NCBI RefSeq assembly: GCF_910594005.1
Contig: NC_057816.1
Span: 40,751,797-40,815,796, forward strand
Length of the DNA: 64,000 nucleotides
Origin: Cervus elaphus
Lineage: Eukaryota > Chordata > Mammalia > Artiodactyla > Cervidae
Reading direction: 5' to 3'
A program made the translations under genes and the position numbers. Below the pieces are notes generated by a model, which was not told the origin of the DNA, did not search any database, and worked only from the letters and a program-made list of their open reading frames with translations. Positions 53,006 through 64,000 of the stretch are shown in pieces (position 1 is the first letter of the stretch; each line of letters begins with the position of its first letter).

Positions 53006-53916
53006 ACATGGGTTAGACATCACACATCCTATGTAAAGAGAAGACTGCTCAACACAGGCAGATGGCTCATGCTATTTTTAGAGCCATTACCCCATTTCAA
53101 ATGGAATTCAAATGATTTGTCAACATCTGGTTGGTATTCAATGTCCTGTCTAGATGGTACTGAAGCAAAGCTTATACTTGCTTCAACACCTAGGTCAATA
53201 GTCACTCCTTTGTTGAGCCCTCTCAGACAATGCTCACCTTTTTTGCAGAGGTGAAATCTTTTGGGCACTTACGTAGCAACTGAACTGCCCACTGTGAAGA
53301 CTGCCCTAGAAATGGTCTAGGCTTTATCCATTCTGTAAGTTCAAATATGTGCCAGGTCCTCAAGAAACTTGCCTCAAAAGTAATTGCAGTTGATGAAATG
53401 GAATGAGAAGCAGCCTTCGCTGTTCTGAAATATTGTCTTTTGGTTAGAATTCCTCAGAATGAGATCTGATTTTGGTCACAGGACTATGTCTCCTAGTGGC
53501 TTAAAGTTAGGTTGCCTTTGTGGACAAATCATCAAAATTATAATAGAAAATAAAAGACCACATATAGGTCTAAGCCAGTCAGCATAATCTCCTGCAACCA
53601 GAGGGACTGCTTCAGGAATGTGCAATGGAAAGCAGACCTGGGATCTTTGTTGGAATCGAGGAGGAGACAAGTTCTCTCATCCACTGGATTTAATCCTCAG
53701 AAAATATAAATTAGTAGTGTCTGAAGGTTGCCTTAGCAACCAGCACAGAAGAAGAAATAATTGGTAGAGAAGCCCCGATGATATCATTCGAGCTCTGGGG
53801 TCCAACATCTGCTGAGCTAAACCTGTTTCAGGACTTCTCAATTAAGGGAGCAGGTAAATGCGCTTCTTTATTTAGACGTTTGCCTTGCCCTCTTGTTATT
53901 TACAAATGAAAGCCTC
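52200..53916. other. Single-copy stretch, no gene seen
   Basis: About 1.7 kb of repeat-poor DNA. A plus frame of 71 codons (52,276-52,491) ends shortly after a CTCTGCAG, but no exon can be supported. An octamer ATTTGCAT lies near 52,533-52,540. An A/AAAT-rich tract lies at 52,974-53,005. Confidence 0.45.
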
Positions 53917-54050
53917 CTGGGACGTCCCTGGAGGTCCAGTGGTCAGGACCCGGGGCGTCCCCTGAAGGGAGCACGAGTTCTATCCCCGGTCAGGGAAGTA
54001 AGACCCCGCACGATGCGAGACACCACCCAAACACAAAACAAATGAATGAA
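53917..54050 (+). mobile_element. CHR-type SINE, truncated 3'
   Basis: TGGGACGTCCCTGGAGGTCC to CGCACGATGCGAGACACC is a CHR head followed by an A-rich tail with (AAATGAAC)-like repeats. Confidence 0.8.
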
Positions 54051-54724
54051 CAAAACAAATGAAAAACTCCTGGCTCCCTGTTTCCCAACTGGTCTTTATA
54101 TCAATCACCAAGATCTCTGCTTTCTCAGTCCAAAGTATCCATTGGCTGATCTCCATGCCAGTGCCCATAATCCAGTTCAGATTCTCACGGCCTCCAATTT
54201 ACAAACTCTGAGATTCGTCTCAGCCTCTATTTTGTCCCCTCCTATGAAGCTTCCCAGAAGCTGCCGCTTAATCCTCATAAAGCACAGATATGATGAAGGC
54301 ACTCAGTCGGCTGCTCCACGGCTTTCACGGACTCGCCACTGCCCCCTGAATTAAAAAACCTACAGACTTCACCCCTCCCCACCCATCCTTTACTCTCACA
54401 CAGAACACTTCACTTCTGACCCTTCTGGTCACCAACGGTGTGGAGGAGCTTTCCCCACACCAAGGAATTTTCCACAACACTGGCTGGGTCCTACAATGCC
54501 CTTCAGTTCTGACACCACCTACCTGGAAATAGTGCCAGGTTCCACAGAGCAAGGTCTTGGTCCCACAAGACTGCTCTCCCATTTCAGATGTCAGCTGGAA
54601 GCAGGAGTTCCTCAAGTTACCCACAACTTCTGTCCAATTTACCTATAAACTGGAGGTTCCCATGGACCTCTCCTTGGGTTCAATTAATCTGTTGGAGTGT
54701 GGACATTTACTTATGTCTGTGGTT
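54051..54724. other. L2-like, unassigned stretch
   Basis: Pyrimidine-rich sequence with weak L2 character (CCAGTTCAGATTCTCACGG; CTTCCCAGAAGCTGCCG). Frames of about 100 codons on both strands are featureless. Confidence 0.35.
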
Positions 54725-54932
54725 GTTGTGTTTAGTCGCTAAGTCGTGTCTGACTCTTTTGCGACCCTATGGACTGTAGCCCACCAGGCTCCTCTGTCCA
54801 TGGGATTCTCCAGGCAAAGATACTGGAGCGGGTGGCCATTTCCTTCTGCAGAAGCTCTTCCTGACCCAAGGATAAACCTGCATCTCCTGCATTGCAGGTG
54901 AATTCTTTACCGTCTAAGACACCAGGGAAACC
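54725..54932 (-). mobile_element. Bov-tA SINE
   Basis: It runs from GTTGTGTTTAGTCGCTAAG to AAGACACCAGGGAAACCC. Confidence 0.92.
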
Positions 54933-55041
54933 CTTCTTAATTCTTACAGCCCTTTATCTCTTCACAACTCAGGACTTTAACTGATCAATTCCTCTTATCT
55001 TTCTATATTTTGTTACAGCTATTTGTGGATATGTTCTATCT

Positions 55042-55246
55042 GGGGCTTCCCTAGTGGCTACGAAGGCAAAGAATCTGCCTGCAATGCAGGCAACCCAGGT
55101 TCGATTCCTGGGTCAGGAAGATCCCCTGGAGAAGGGAATGGCAAATCACTCTAGTATTCTTGCCTGGAATAGCCCATGGACAGAGGAGATTGGTGGGCTA
55201 CAGTCTATCGAGTCACAAAGAGTCAGATATGACTAAGCGACCAATG
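55042..55246 (+). mobile_element. Bov-tA SINE
   Basis: It runs from GGGGCTTCCCTAGTGGCTAC to ATATGACTAAGCGACCAATGC. Confidence 0.92.
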
Positions 55247-55656
55247 CTTTTCTCTCCAGTCTGCTCTCTAGAGATCGTTCTGGGGTGAATTAGTGGGTCA
55301 TCACTAGCAGGTTCAGACAGGGTCTGTTTTTGGTTCTCTTATTAGTGGATCCCATCCCCTACCCCCATAGCAATAACCCATACGTTTACTGAATTGGTAT
55401 AAAGGGAGGGATGAGAAAGGTTGTTTAATAGATTCTCAGGAAACTTGCTTTTGAATAAGTATAAAAAAATAATTCCTAAATAAGCTACCCATATATAAAC
55501 AGACACTAGAGGAGCACATAGGGATGCGTGGAAATGGTCTTTCTTAAGTACTAAATCTCACACCTCCCCCTCCCCCAATTTTGCACTACTAATTTTCCAA
55601 CACAAAAGTAAAATTCAGGTAAAGTTTTGACAAAACGTTAAAAATTCTAAACCATC
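55247..55656. other. Single-copy stretch, nothing seen
   Basis: About 410 bases without a recognised repeat or exon. Confidence 0.45.
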
Positions 55657-55800
55657 GTCGTGTGTGTGCTCAGTTGTGTCCGACTCTTTGCCACCCCATG
55701 GCGTGTAGTCCTCCAGGCTCCTCTGTCCATGGGATTCTCCAGGCAAGAATGCTGGAATGGGTTGCCATGCCCTCCTCCAGGGGATCTTCCCAACCCAGGA
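55657..55800 (-). mobile_element. Bov-tA SINE, head lost
   Basis: It runs from GTGTGTGTGCTCAGTTGTGTC to GATCTTCCCAACCCAGG. The tRNA-derived head is missing, as in a 5'-truncated insertion. Confidence 0.9.
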
Positions 55801-55929
55801 ACTGTAAACTATCTCCATGATGATGATCAAAAACCACACATAACTGAAAAAATATCTTATGACCAAAAGTTCTCTCGGAATCATGTTAACAGAAGCCATA
55901 ACATGCATTTACGTCACGTGTCACAGCTC

Positions 55930-56150
55930 ACAAAATACTTCTACAGACTTTACTTCATCCCAGGTTTACAACCCTGTGAGATCAGCAGGGCAAGACCCAT
56001 CAGCCCTGTTTACCAGTAAGGAAGAGGTAAGGTCTGAGAGGCTAACCAACTAGCAAGTCTCTATAACCAAGTAGATGAGAGAACTAGGACTAAAACCCAA
56101 GGTTTCTGACACCTAGCCCCAGTCCTTTCAATTATTCTGTGCTTCTGACC
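55930..56150 (-). mobile_element. MIR SINE, degraded
   Basis: TTTACAACCCTGTGAGATCAGC, TTTACCAGTAAGGAAGAGG, CTAACCAACTAGCAAGTC and GGACTAAAACCCAAGG follow the reversed MIR order. Confidence 0.6.
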
Positions 56151-56489
56151 TTAAGCTAATAGATAACATCATCCCTTGCCAGTGACAGATTTAGTAAAGG
56201 ACTTATGACCATTGAATTTCCACCACTGTGATATGAAGAGGGGTCTGGTGAGCAGTATCATTGTCCTGCTTCTAAGAGGGCGATACAAGAAGAGAAGTTC
56301 TTCTTTTTCTTTCTTTCTGGATTTAACTGTTCATGGTAACTGCAGAGCTTCAGTGCTCCTCACCTGAAACCACCCTATCCCTCCATTTCTTGACATGTGT
56401 GGTCCTCAACTTCCTTGTTGTCATTTAAACCAGCATAAGTCAGGGGTTTCCATTACTAATACATGAGGTCATCCTAACAGAAACAATAT
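56151..56489. other. Single-copy stretch, nothing seen
   Basis: About 340 bases with a short TTTC-rich run near 56,302-56,318. Confidence 0.4.
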
Positions 56490-56705
56490 GGGAAACTTGA
56501 TGATATAAGGATTTGGGGTAGAGAGTCCTGTGGTTGAATCCCCACTCCAACCCTTCAAATTGGGAATTTTACTCAACTATTTAGAGCCATGGATTCTTAT
56601 CAGTAAAAACAGGGATATGTGTCCCTGCTGCTCAGGGCTATTCAGTCCAATGCAGTAAGTAGTGGGAAGTGTCTGATACCTGGTAGATAATAGTCATTAT
56701 TGTAA
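56490..56705 (+). mobile_element. MIR SINE
   Basis: GTCCTGTGGTTGAATCCCC, GGATTCTTATCAGTAAAAACAGG and CTGATACCTGGTAGATAATAG are decayed MIR tracts in order. Confidence 0.6.
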
Positions 56706-57433
56706 AGATGAACTTTATACCAATACTATAAATACTTTTACCAAGAAAAAAAAACTTTTAAAACTATGAATTTACACAAAACAACTTTATTGGCTCACTC
56801 ATGCTCCCTACTCTAGTCAGTAAGGTCTTAGAGCAAATACAAAGGGTGATTCCTAACAAGCTCAGATCAAGAATACTCAACCTTTGAATGAACTTCAGTT
56901 CCCTAAAGCTTTGGGATTATGGAACAGGGGATGAAAGTGTTGATAATAAAACTACAACTGGAACTGAGGTTGGAGGGCTGCTACCACGACTGGAATTTGC
57001 CTTGAAGTCAGCAATCAACCTTTCAAAGAGCAGTCTAACAAATCAAAGACTTGTCATTTATTTGCTTTTAATTTTCCTGCAGAAAGGGTTTTAAGGATTT
57101 AATAGTTCAATTTATTGCATTGTTAAAAAAAAAATAGAGGAAAAAAGAGAGAGACATTGCCATCTCTTGTCCTAAAAGAGAAGATAGTTTGGATAACCTC
57201 ACTTTACCAAGATGCTGTTTACACAGCCATGAGGTCACAACCATTAAGCACAGGACTGGGCCATTCTGGGCCTTCCTGGTTTGAAGTCAACTACCTTCTT
57301 CATTTCAACATTAAAACAAAAAATATCATGTTACCTTGGGATGGTGTCACATTACAAGAAGGAGCTATCTTTTGTTTTTATTCTGCTTTGTCTTATTTTT
57401 GCCAGAATTACAAATAATAATATGTAATACCGG
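56706..57433. other. Single-copy stretch, no gene seen
   Basis: About 730 bases. Frames of up to 86 codons (57,157-57,417, plus) have no known motif. Confidence 0.45.
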
Positions 57434-57444
57434 TCAACTTTCAA

Positions 57445-57653
57445 ACAGGGTTTCCCTGGTAGTTCAGATCTAAAGAATCTGCCTGCAATGCGGGAGACCT
57501 GGGTTCGATCCCTGGATCGGGAAGATGCCCTGGAGAAGGGAATGGCAACCCACTCCAGGATTCTTGCCTGGAGAATCCATGAACAGAGGAGCCTAGCGTG
57601 CTATAGTCCATGGGGTCTCAAAGAATCAGACATGACTGAGGGACTAACACACA
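57445..57653 (+). mobile_element. Bov-tA SINE
   Basis: It runs from CAGGGTTTCCCTGGTAGTTCAG to CATGACTGAGGGACTAACAC. The exact 11-base duplication caactttcaaa flanks it at 57,434-57,444 and 57,654-57,664. Confidence 0.94.
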
Positions 57654-57664
57654 CAACTTTCAAA

Positions 57665-59079
57665 TCAGTTTCTTGCAATTCACTACGTGACTATGTCCAA
57701 CATCTTAATATTGTTGATTGCAACAACCGGGAAATGCTGTACTTTTCTTAAAATTTTTATAAAAAAGAATAACGATCTAAAGATGTGTGTCAAAATCCAA
57801 CTGGAGGATGGCAAAGTTTTAAAGGAGGAGCTAATTTTTATTGAGAGCATAATCCCCAAACTACTCTGTTACCTATCACCCCCGTTTGATGGAGTGAACC
57901 CACTGTGTATGTGTCAAGGGCTGCATGTATTTGTCCAAACAGGGCCTCAGTCAGCCTTGAGTTAAAAAAATAAAGCATCCGTGTACTCTGGGAAAAGTCA
58001 GAGGATGCATACTGGGACCATGAGGACAGCAAGAGGTGGACAGCCATTCCTTACCAGTTCTGGCTTATGTCTTGATTTTTCAGGGACAAGGACGATAACG
58101 TGAACAGCTGCTCACAGATCCCACAAGACCTCGGGGCTCAGTGCTCTCCCCACTAATTTTAGTTTGCTGGAAACCCGGATAAAGTCACTCCTCCTTGAAG
58201 GGCGTCCAGCTGCCGGTCTCAGTACTGGAGTCTCCTCCCAGCATGACCTTCACCGCTTTGTCAGGGAGCCAGGCTCCCCGAGCTGCCACCCCGAACCCAC
58301 CCGTCCTCCAAGAGCACCCGCTGCAGCCCCCGGCTCCAACATCCACCTGCCTTCATGAGGGTAAGTCCCACCCCACCCCACCCCACCCCTGCGCCTATGC
58401 GAGGACCTTCCCAATATCAGGTGGAGAACCAGTTGGCTTTCCACGGCATGCGGCACTTTGAAGGGGAAAGAACATGAATGGCCATGCCTGTGGTTTCCCT
58501 AATCTGTGTACCAAAGGCAGCAGGAGCCAGGTGACCCTGTGTCTGAAATAAAGCAGGTTACTGCTCTCAAAGAGCAGGAAGCGAACGGCTTCTGCAGAGA
58601 CAATCCCTCCTCTGTTAAGGGCTGGCCGCCCTAACTTTGCTTTCACAACGTGAGAAACCACCTCCATTCCCAGGGATGACTATGGGGCTCTGGTCCTGCT
58701 GAGCTGGTCTGCTCTTCAGCAAGTCTCCTCTCTACCGAGTGGAAGGAAAACTAGGGGCCTCGGACTGTGTCTGCACAGTGACCCAAGAAATCTGCTGAAA
58801 ACGGAAAACAAGTCTCAAATTTAGCTCCCTGGTGTCTGTTCTCAAGGTCACACTGGCTGATGATGTCAGCCCAAACAGCCAGTCTCCCCTGTTCAAAAGG
58901 GCTCCCCACTGCCTACAAAAGGCCATCTATTTTGGGCTTTGCTACAACAGTGTTTGGGGCTGGATGTGCAAGGGCTTGAAAATAAACCAACACACGATAC
59001 CTTCCTCAATTAGCTTTTACACACCAGGAGCTATCCAAGGAGCTGTTATTGTAAATAAGAAGTTGTAGCTAATGAGCAG
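57665..59079. other. Single-copy stretch with splice-like signals
   Basis: About 1.4 kb, partly GC-rich. A good acceptor (TTGATTTTTCAG ending at 58,083) and a strong donor (GTAAGT at 58,361-58,366) bracket 277 bases, but all frames across that interval contain stops near its left end. A (CCCCA)n run sits at 58,367-58,389. A TGATGTCA-like site lies near 58,860. No exon is claimed. Confidence 0.3.
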
Positions 59080-59215
59080 AAAGAATCAGGCACCACATAT
59101 GTTAAGAAGTATTTTGATGCAACTCCTAAATTAATCCTCACTATAACCCTGGCAGGAGGGTATTGTCACCACCCTATTTTGCAAATGAGGAAACTAGGCT
59201 CTCCCAAGATTCTGG
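59080..59215 (-). mobile_element. MIR SINE
   Basis: AATTAATCCTCACTATAACCC and CTATTTTGCAAATGAGGAAACTAGGC are the reversed MIR core. Confidence 0.75.
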
Positions 59216-59227
59216 TTATTTTCTGTC

Positions 59228-59440
59228 TTTATTTGTGTGTGCTCAATCGTGTCCAACTCTTTGTAACCCCCTGGATGGTAGCCCTCCCGGCTCCTCCGTC
59301 CATCAGATTTTCCAGGCACCGAGACTGGAGTGGGTTGCCATTTCCTATGCCAGGGGATCTTCTCGACCCAAGGATGGAACCTGTATCACCTGCTTCTCCG
59401 GCACGGCAGGCAGATTCCTTACTATTGGGCACCTGGGATT
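59228..59440 (-). mobile_element. Bov-tA SINE
   Basis: It runs from TTATTTGTGTGTGCTCAATC to TTGGGCACCTGGGA, with several head changes. Long frames to its right begin inside it. Confidence 0.92.
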
Positions 59441-60064
59441 CTCTGCCAATCTCCCAGCAAATCTCCACCCTTCGGTGCCCTGCCCTGTGCCCAGGAGGTT
59501 AAGCCTTGCAGACAGCACGGTCGGTTCCCTTGTGAGCTGACTTTGGCAGCTCCAGAGCTCAGGGCAGGAAAAGAGGAGGTCAGGGTGTTTCACTCCTGCT
59601 CGTTCCCTTCCTCCCAGGAACCAGATTCCCGCAGGGCTTGCAGCTGCCGTCCCAGTGACCCAGGGCTCCAGGACACGTGCATGCAACCAGGTTCTGCTCG
59701 GTCTCCTCTCCCTTGGGCCCAACAACAGCCACGGCGTCCCCCTGCTGCTAGACCCTGGGTGCGCTCTGTCCTGGCTTGGCCCATCCACCCTGTTCTCACT
59801 GCCAGAAGTGGGCACTCCCATAAAATTTCTTCATCCAAACCAAGCAAGGGCAAAGTAGGTCTCTGTCAAGACAGCAACTGAAATAGCCAACCAAAGACAT
59901 GCAGGCCAGAGATTCAGCAATGGTAGGGGAGAGGGAAGGTAAACTGAAAATGAAATATATAAAATTATTAGATCCATGAAAGAGTTGTACAAATTGTCCT
60001 GGGAAATCAAAGGCCAACTAAAGAAAATATGTTGTAGAGGATGTGACATAGCGTTAGGCCTTTT
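59441..60064. other. Single-copy stretch with long chance frames
   Basis: A plus frame of 183 codons (59,330-59,881) starts inside the SINE, and a minus frame of 158 codons (59,345-59,821) covers the same bases. Two long frames on opposite strands in GC-rich DNA are expected by chance. Neither peptide has a known domain. Confidence 0.4.
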
Positions 60065-60335
60065 AAAAATGTATAGAGGTGGATTTAGAAAGCAAACCAG
60101 TGGTTACTGAAGGAGAAAGGGAGGGGGAGGGTGAAGGGATTAAGAGATACAAACTACTGTACATAAAATAGATAAGCAATGAGGAGTTACTGGGTAGCAC
60201 AGGGGTTACACCCATTATCTTGTTTAACCTATAGTGGAGTATAATCTGCAAAAATTCCGAATCACTAAACTGTACACCTAAAACAAACACAATATTGTAA
60301 ACCAGCTATACTTCAATTTTTTTAAAAAAAAATTA
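60065..60335 (+). mobile_element. L1 3' end
   Basis: AGTGGTTACTGAAGGAGAAAG, a G4-type tract at 60,119-60,138, then CACTAAACTGTACACC and AAACCAGCTATACTTCAATTT mark an older L1 3' UTR. Confidence 0.8.
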
Positions 60336-61059
60336 GAATTGAGACAAGTGGATATGAAGGAAAGAGTTTCAAATATAAGCAAAGGCAATGATGCAAAAAA
60401 AGCACAAACCACGTGTCAAGAACAGAAGTGGTTTGCTCTTAGAAGTGGGGTAAGCTTATGGGCGGTTATCATCAAACCGCATCCTACAGAACCCCACTGT
60501 TCTATGACATGTTACAGGCTCTATGACATGTTTCGGTCAAACAAGATGGGGTAAAGAGAGAAAGGAGCTTAAGCAGGTTTCTTCACTCAGGACTTTTCAG
60601 AGCATTTGAAATGCTAATATGCATAATTTGATTACTTTTTTTCCCCATGTCTATTAACATCTTCCAGAATGTGGGAGGAAATACAGTTTGAGAAGCAGAT
60701 TCCACAGTCCTGAGGGCATCCAGTGTGATGCAGAACACAACCCAAAGGGTTCCACAGAAAGTCAGCGGGACAGTCCCAAGTCTTAGACAGATGGTGCCTA
60801 AGAAGACCAACATGTCGCCATGGCATGAGCACTGAAATGTAACCAGCACACCAGGCAGAAATTGAATCTGTTGTCTTAAGTGAGCCAAAAGGAAAGAATG
60901 GTGAATGGGCATCAAACAGAAATTTGGATTTACATCCTGGAAAATATTAGAGCCCCAGTGGTTAAAATTTCACATACAGTATGCCTTGCTCCTAGTGGCT
61001 ATGATGGCAAACTAAATTATTTCAGACCTTATGTTTTAAGCTAATTAGAACTTTACTTA
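60336..61059. other. Single-copy stretch, no gene seen
   Basis: About 720 bases. A minus frame of 110 codons (60,583-60,915) has no recognisable domain. Confidence 0.45.
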
Positions 61060-61350
61060 TTCATTCATTCAATCATTTTATTAAGTAAAAATTCATTGAG
61101 CCTTTATCCTGAGCCAGGCTCTCTTAGAAGATAGAGGAAAACCGTAGGGTCTAAAAGAATAAGACAGTGGTCCCACTCATGAGATGCTCTGGACTGCTTG
61201 AGATTGAACAAGTAAATATATAGTTACAATGTAAGATATAATTTCAATACAATTCTCTGAAGACACAGAGTAGGAATTTACAATTCTAGCAATGAAGGGT
61301 TTAGAAGCCTTCAGAGTAGAGTTGATATTTGAGCTTAAAAGATGAGTAGA
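61060..61350 (-). mobile_element. L2 3' region, antisense
   Basis: ATTCATTCATTCAATCATTTTATTAAG, TTCATTGAGCCTTTATCCTG and the following tracts to about 61,350 follow the reversed L2 3' UTR. High divergence. Confidence 0.55.
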
Positions 61351-62102
61351 ATTTGCTAGGAATGAGGAGAAACCTCATGAAAAGACACTGAATTTGAATA
61401 TCCAGACCCCATACTTAACCACATAAAAGATTACTCCTTATAAGACAGAAAAAGAAAGAATCCAATATTCATGGATAAATACAAACATAAGTTGAAATAC
61501 AAACATGAGTTGAAAACAATAGGATTTTCCAAAAATGCCTTTTAAAGCTATAGAGATTTGAAAGAAATTTTAATAAGATTCCCATTGAAAAGAGAATATC
61601 AAAAAGCTGTTTCAGTCTATTTCAAGGCCAGCAGCTCTGCTGCTTCTCTTGAGTTAAAGGAAGAAAAAACACTTCTTTCTCTTTTGTTCCTGCTCATGAG
61701 ATCCAGTATACAAGTTAGAGTACATCAGAGAAGCCCAGAGCTGGCCTCCAGAGACTTTCTGAATTTGACCAGAGAAAATGAGAAGCACAAAGTTATTTCA
61801 AAATGTTTCTAATTTTTCAGTTTTGAATAGTGCCCACATTATACAGGAAATTGCTAGCGCCAAAGCCTGTTTTTCTTTCTAATAGCTTTAGATTGCTATA
61901 TTCTTTTAAGTAGGATTAGAGTAAAGCTTTCCTTTGCTGTGTAGCTTTTTTTTCTTTTCTTTTTAGGCTACCATATGTACCAACATGACAGTTTAGCTTA
62001 CGGCTACTTTATATTTTAAGGCTTTATATATCATGCTTTCACATATTTATATTCCTAGTATACTGATTACTTACATTTCCAAGAATTAATACTTAAAATG
62101 AG
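61351..62102. other. Single-copy AT-rich stretch
   Basis: About 750 bases. An 84-codon plus frame (61,558-61,812) has no known motif. Confidence 0.45.
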
Positions 62103-62226
62103 TAACTGACTCAACGGACATGAGTGTGAGCAAACTCTGGGAGATAGTGAAGGACAGGGAAGCCTGGTGTGCCGCAGTCCCTGGGGCTGCAAAGAGTCAG
62201 ACATGACTTAGTGACTGAACAATAAC
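62103..62226 (+). mobile_element. BovB 3' end
   Basis: TAACTGACTCAACGGACATG to GACATGACTTAGTGACTGAAC is the last about 125 bases of BovB. Confidence 0.92.
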
Positions 62227-62595
62227 AAAGACAACAATCGATACTTTTAACAGAAACAGGAATTTTTTTTTTAAAGTTTTAAGTGCTACACAAGTACATT
62301 TACTTTAAGTGCCGTAAAGATTATTTTTATTGGCTCTTTTTGTTATCATTTTTTTAAATTATGGGAACTAGTTGTGGTTTTATTTTTTATCATAAAGATT
62401 TTAAATCCAACCTTCATGAGAGAAAAATCTGGCTTTGCCATTAAAACACTGACAGGTTCATAGACCTGACAATATTCGTGTTGAAGATGCTGGTTGAATA
62501 AATGAACTGATGGTGCCATATGGGGAGACTGGAAGGGGAGACAAAAAAACTACAAACCTGGCTCCCATCTGAACCTGTAACTCTTCCCAAATTCA
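62227..62595. other. Single-copy AT-rich stretch
   Basis: About 370 bases with a T-rich run near 62,340. Nothing recognised. Confidence 0.4.
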
Positions 62596-63062
62596 GTACC
62601 GTTAGCCCTCCGTATCATGGGTTCCAAAAATTCAACTAACCATGGATCCAAAAGTTTTGAAAAAAAAAAAAATCCATAGAGCTCCATGAAGCAAAACTTG
62701 AATTTGCCATATATCAGCAACTGTGTACATAGCATTTACATTATATTAGGTATTACAAGCAACCTGGGCTTCCCTGGTGGTTCAGCAGGTAAAGAATCCA
62801 CCTGCAATGCAAGAGATGCAGGAGATGCAGTTTCCATCCCTGGGTCGGGAAGATCCTGGCTACAGTCCATGGGGTCACAAGGAGTCAGATGACAGAAGCA
62901 ACTGAGCACTCATGCTCAGAGATGATTTAAAGTGTTGGAAGATTTCATAGGTTATATGCGAAGACTATGCCATTTTATACAAGGAACTTGAGCACCCTTG
63001 GACTTTGGTATCTGCAGGGGTCCTGGAACCAACCCTCTACAGATACTAAGGGATGACTGGAT
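62596..63062 (+). mobile_element. Tigger/MER2-like DNA transposon, split
   Basis: The left end reads TACCGTTAGCCCTCCGTATC, ATGGGTTCC...CAACTAACCATGGATCC. The right end reads TATCTGCAGGGGTCCTGGAACC...ACTAAGGGATGACTGG. These are the two ends of a MER2-class element with related inverted repeats. A Bov-tA at 62,767-62,920 interrupts it. Confidence 0.75.
62767..62920 (+). mobile_element. Bov-tA SINE, internally deleted
   Basis: GGGCTTCCCTGGTGGTTCAGC to GTCGGGAAGATCC jumps straight to TGGCTACAGTCCATGGGG, so about 75 central bases are gone. The head also holds a repeated 'gagatgca'. Confidence 0.92.
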
Positions 63063-63249
63063 TAGGATGACTGGACCAGGAAACTCTTCGCTGCCTACAA
63101 AGCAAACCTATGACAAAAGACTTAGGGTTGAACATATGTCCTGAGATGGTTTATTCTTGGAAAGCCTGGAAAAAACTTTTAAACAGTTCGATTGATTCAT
63201 TCAACTCATTCAACAAGTTGAAACATGAAGCATTTGCAGTAGTAGTAAT

Positions 63250-63490
63250 GACAACAGGTAATATCAATTCAGAATTTATTTTATGCTAGCCCAGCACTGT
63301 CTGCTTTGTACTGATTATTCCCCTGAGTCCTGACTACCGCCTGAAATAAGCCCCACTGTATAGAACAGAAAAGCAAGGCACAGAAGTCACATCACTTGCC
63401 CATGCTCACCCAGCAACTAAATGGACTCTAAATTGAGCCCAAACCAGTCTGACTCCAGAGTCCACATTCTTTGCTCTTCCAGGACCACAT
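63250..63490 (-). mobile_element. MIR SINE
   Basis: The reversed MIR reads TTATGCTAGCCCAGCACTGTC, AGAACAGAAAAGCAAGGCAC, CACCCAGCAACTAAATGG, then CAGTCTGACTCCAGAGTCC at the head. Confidence 0.8.
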
Positions 63491-63930
63491 GCTGGGGGTA
63501 AGATAAAAATGTGGGTCATTCTTGCATCAGGATCACAATGCTGAAGACTCAAAGACTGTAACAGTAGGTCCTCTAGACTCTTTCTACGGGTGAGAGGTCC
63601 AGGCTAGGTGCGAGGACTTACCCAAAGGCACCCAGCCAGGCTGAGAATGCCTGCTTCCCTCCCAAGCCTATGTGTGGTCTCTCACTCTGCTTCCAGAAAC
63701 CCCCGCTCACCGAATAAACTCCTGGATCCGTATTATCACCACAGATATAATAACACAGATGGAAATGACTTTTAAATGTGTAAATTTATCTCCCTAGAAA
63801 TAATTTTCATGGACACCTCTTAAACTGGCAAATTGTGGAAGCCGCGTATGAGTCACAGCCTCATAAAAAATAAGCACTCACAGTAGTGATACATTAGGAT
63901 TAACAAATACACATTACTATATATGAAATG
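63491..63930. other. Single-copy stretch, nothing seen
   Basis: About 440 bases. No repeat or exon is recognised. Confidence 0.45.
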
Positions 63931-64000
63931 GGGCTTCCCTGGTGGCTCAGATGTTAAAGAATCCACCCGCAATGCTGGAGACCAGGGTTCAATCCCCGGG
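63931..64000 (+). mobile_element. Bov-tA SINE, cut by window end
   Basis: GGGCTTCCCTGGTGGCTCAG and the box-B-like GGTTCAATCCC are the SINE head. The body lies beyond the window. Confidence 0.92.

Noticed and set aside
59330..59881. Plus-strand open frame of 183 codons
   Set aside because: It starts inside an antisense Bov-tA, overlaps a 158-codon frame on the other strand, and its peptide has no known features.

Overview
The window is nuclear DNA from a ruminant (cattle, sheep or goat type). It holds dense copies of the Bov-tA and Bov-A2 SINEs, the BovB (RTE-class) LINE and ruminant-type L1 3' ends. Mixed with these are older cetartiodactyl CHR SINEs and pan-mammalian MIR, L2, MER5, hAT and LTR-like relics. 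The species cannot be fixed from the sequence alone.

I found no protein-coding exon, rRNA, functional tRNA or CRISPR array that I can support. Every longer reading frame is a fragment of a retroelement reverse transcriptase, an accidental frame inside a SINE, or an unsupported frame in anonymous sequence. The window is best read as intergenic or deep intronic. The only real coding remnant is a broken BovB reverse transcriptase at 5.26-6.50 kb.

Layout. 0-10 kb: L1 and BovB fragments at the edge, a MIR split by a Bov-tA, an L1 inserted with 5' inversion (2.8-3.25 kb), the large BovB copy, and about 2 kb of unique DNA with a tight cluster of AP-1 consensus sites. 10-14 kb: three L1 3' ends, a MIR whose right flank is copied into a neighbouring L1, and a GC-rich block with a CpG-island-like core at 13.26-13.56 kb. 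14-26 kb: a nested LTR-like/hAT/SINE complex, many MIRs and several SINEs with clear target-site duplications. 26-31 kb: mostly single-copy DNA with one internal pair of paralogous segments. 31-40 kb: L2 and CHR SINEs, including two CHR copies in a row, one split by an antisense Bov-tA; also a mariner MITE and an LTR-like block. 40-50 kb: a tail-to-tail BovB pair, an L2 split by an L1 that itself holds a mariner MITE and a SINE, and a SINE with a three-unit minisatellite. 50-64 kb: longer single-copy stretches with scattered SINEs, an L1 3' end and a Tigger/MER2-like transposon split by a SINE.

Nothing here acts as an operon or pathway. What can be read is order of events: L2, MIR, MER5, Tigger and LTR-like relics are oldest, then CHR SINEs, mariner and L1, then BovB and Bov-tA/Bov-A2 on top. 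All family names rest on recognition by eye; no alignment or database search was run. I did not find a convincing undescribed system. The best leads are the AP-1 cluster, the CpG-rich block, the two local duplications and the tail-to-tail BovB palindrome.
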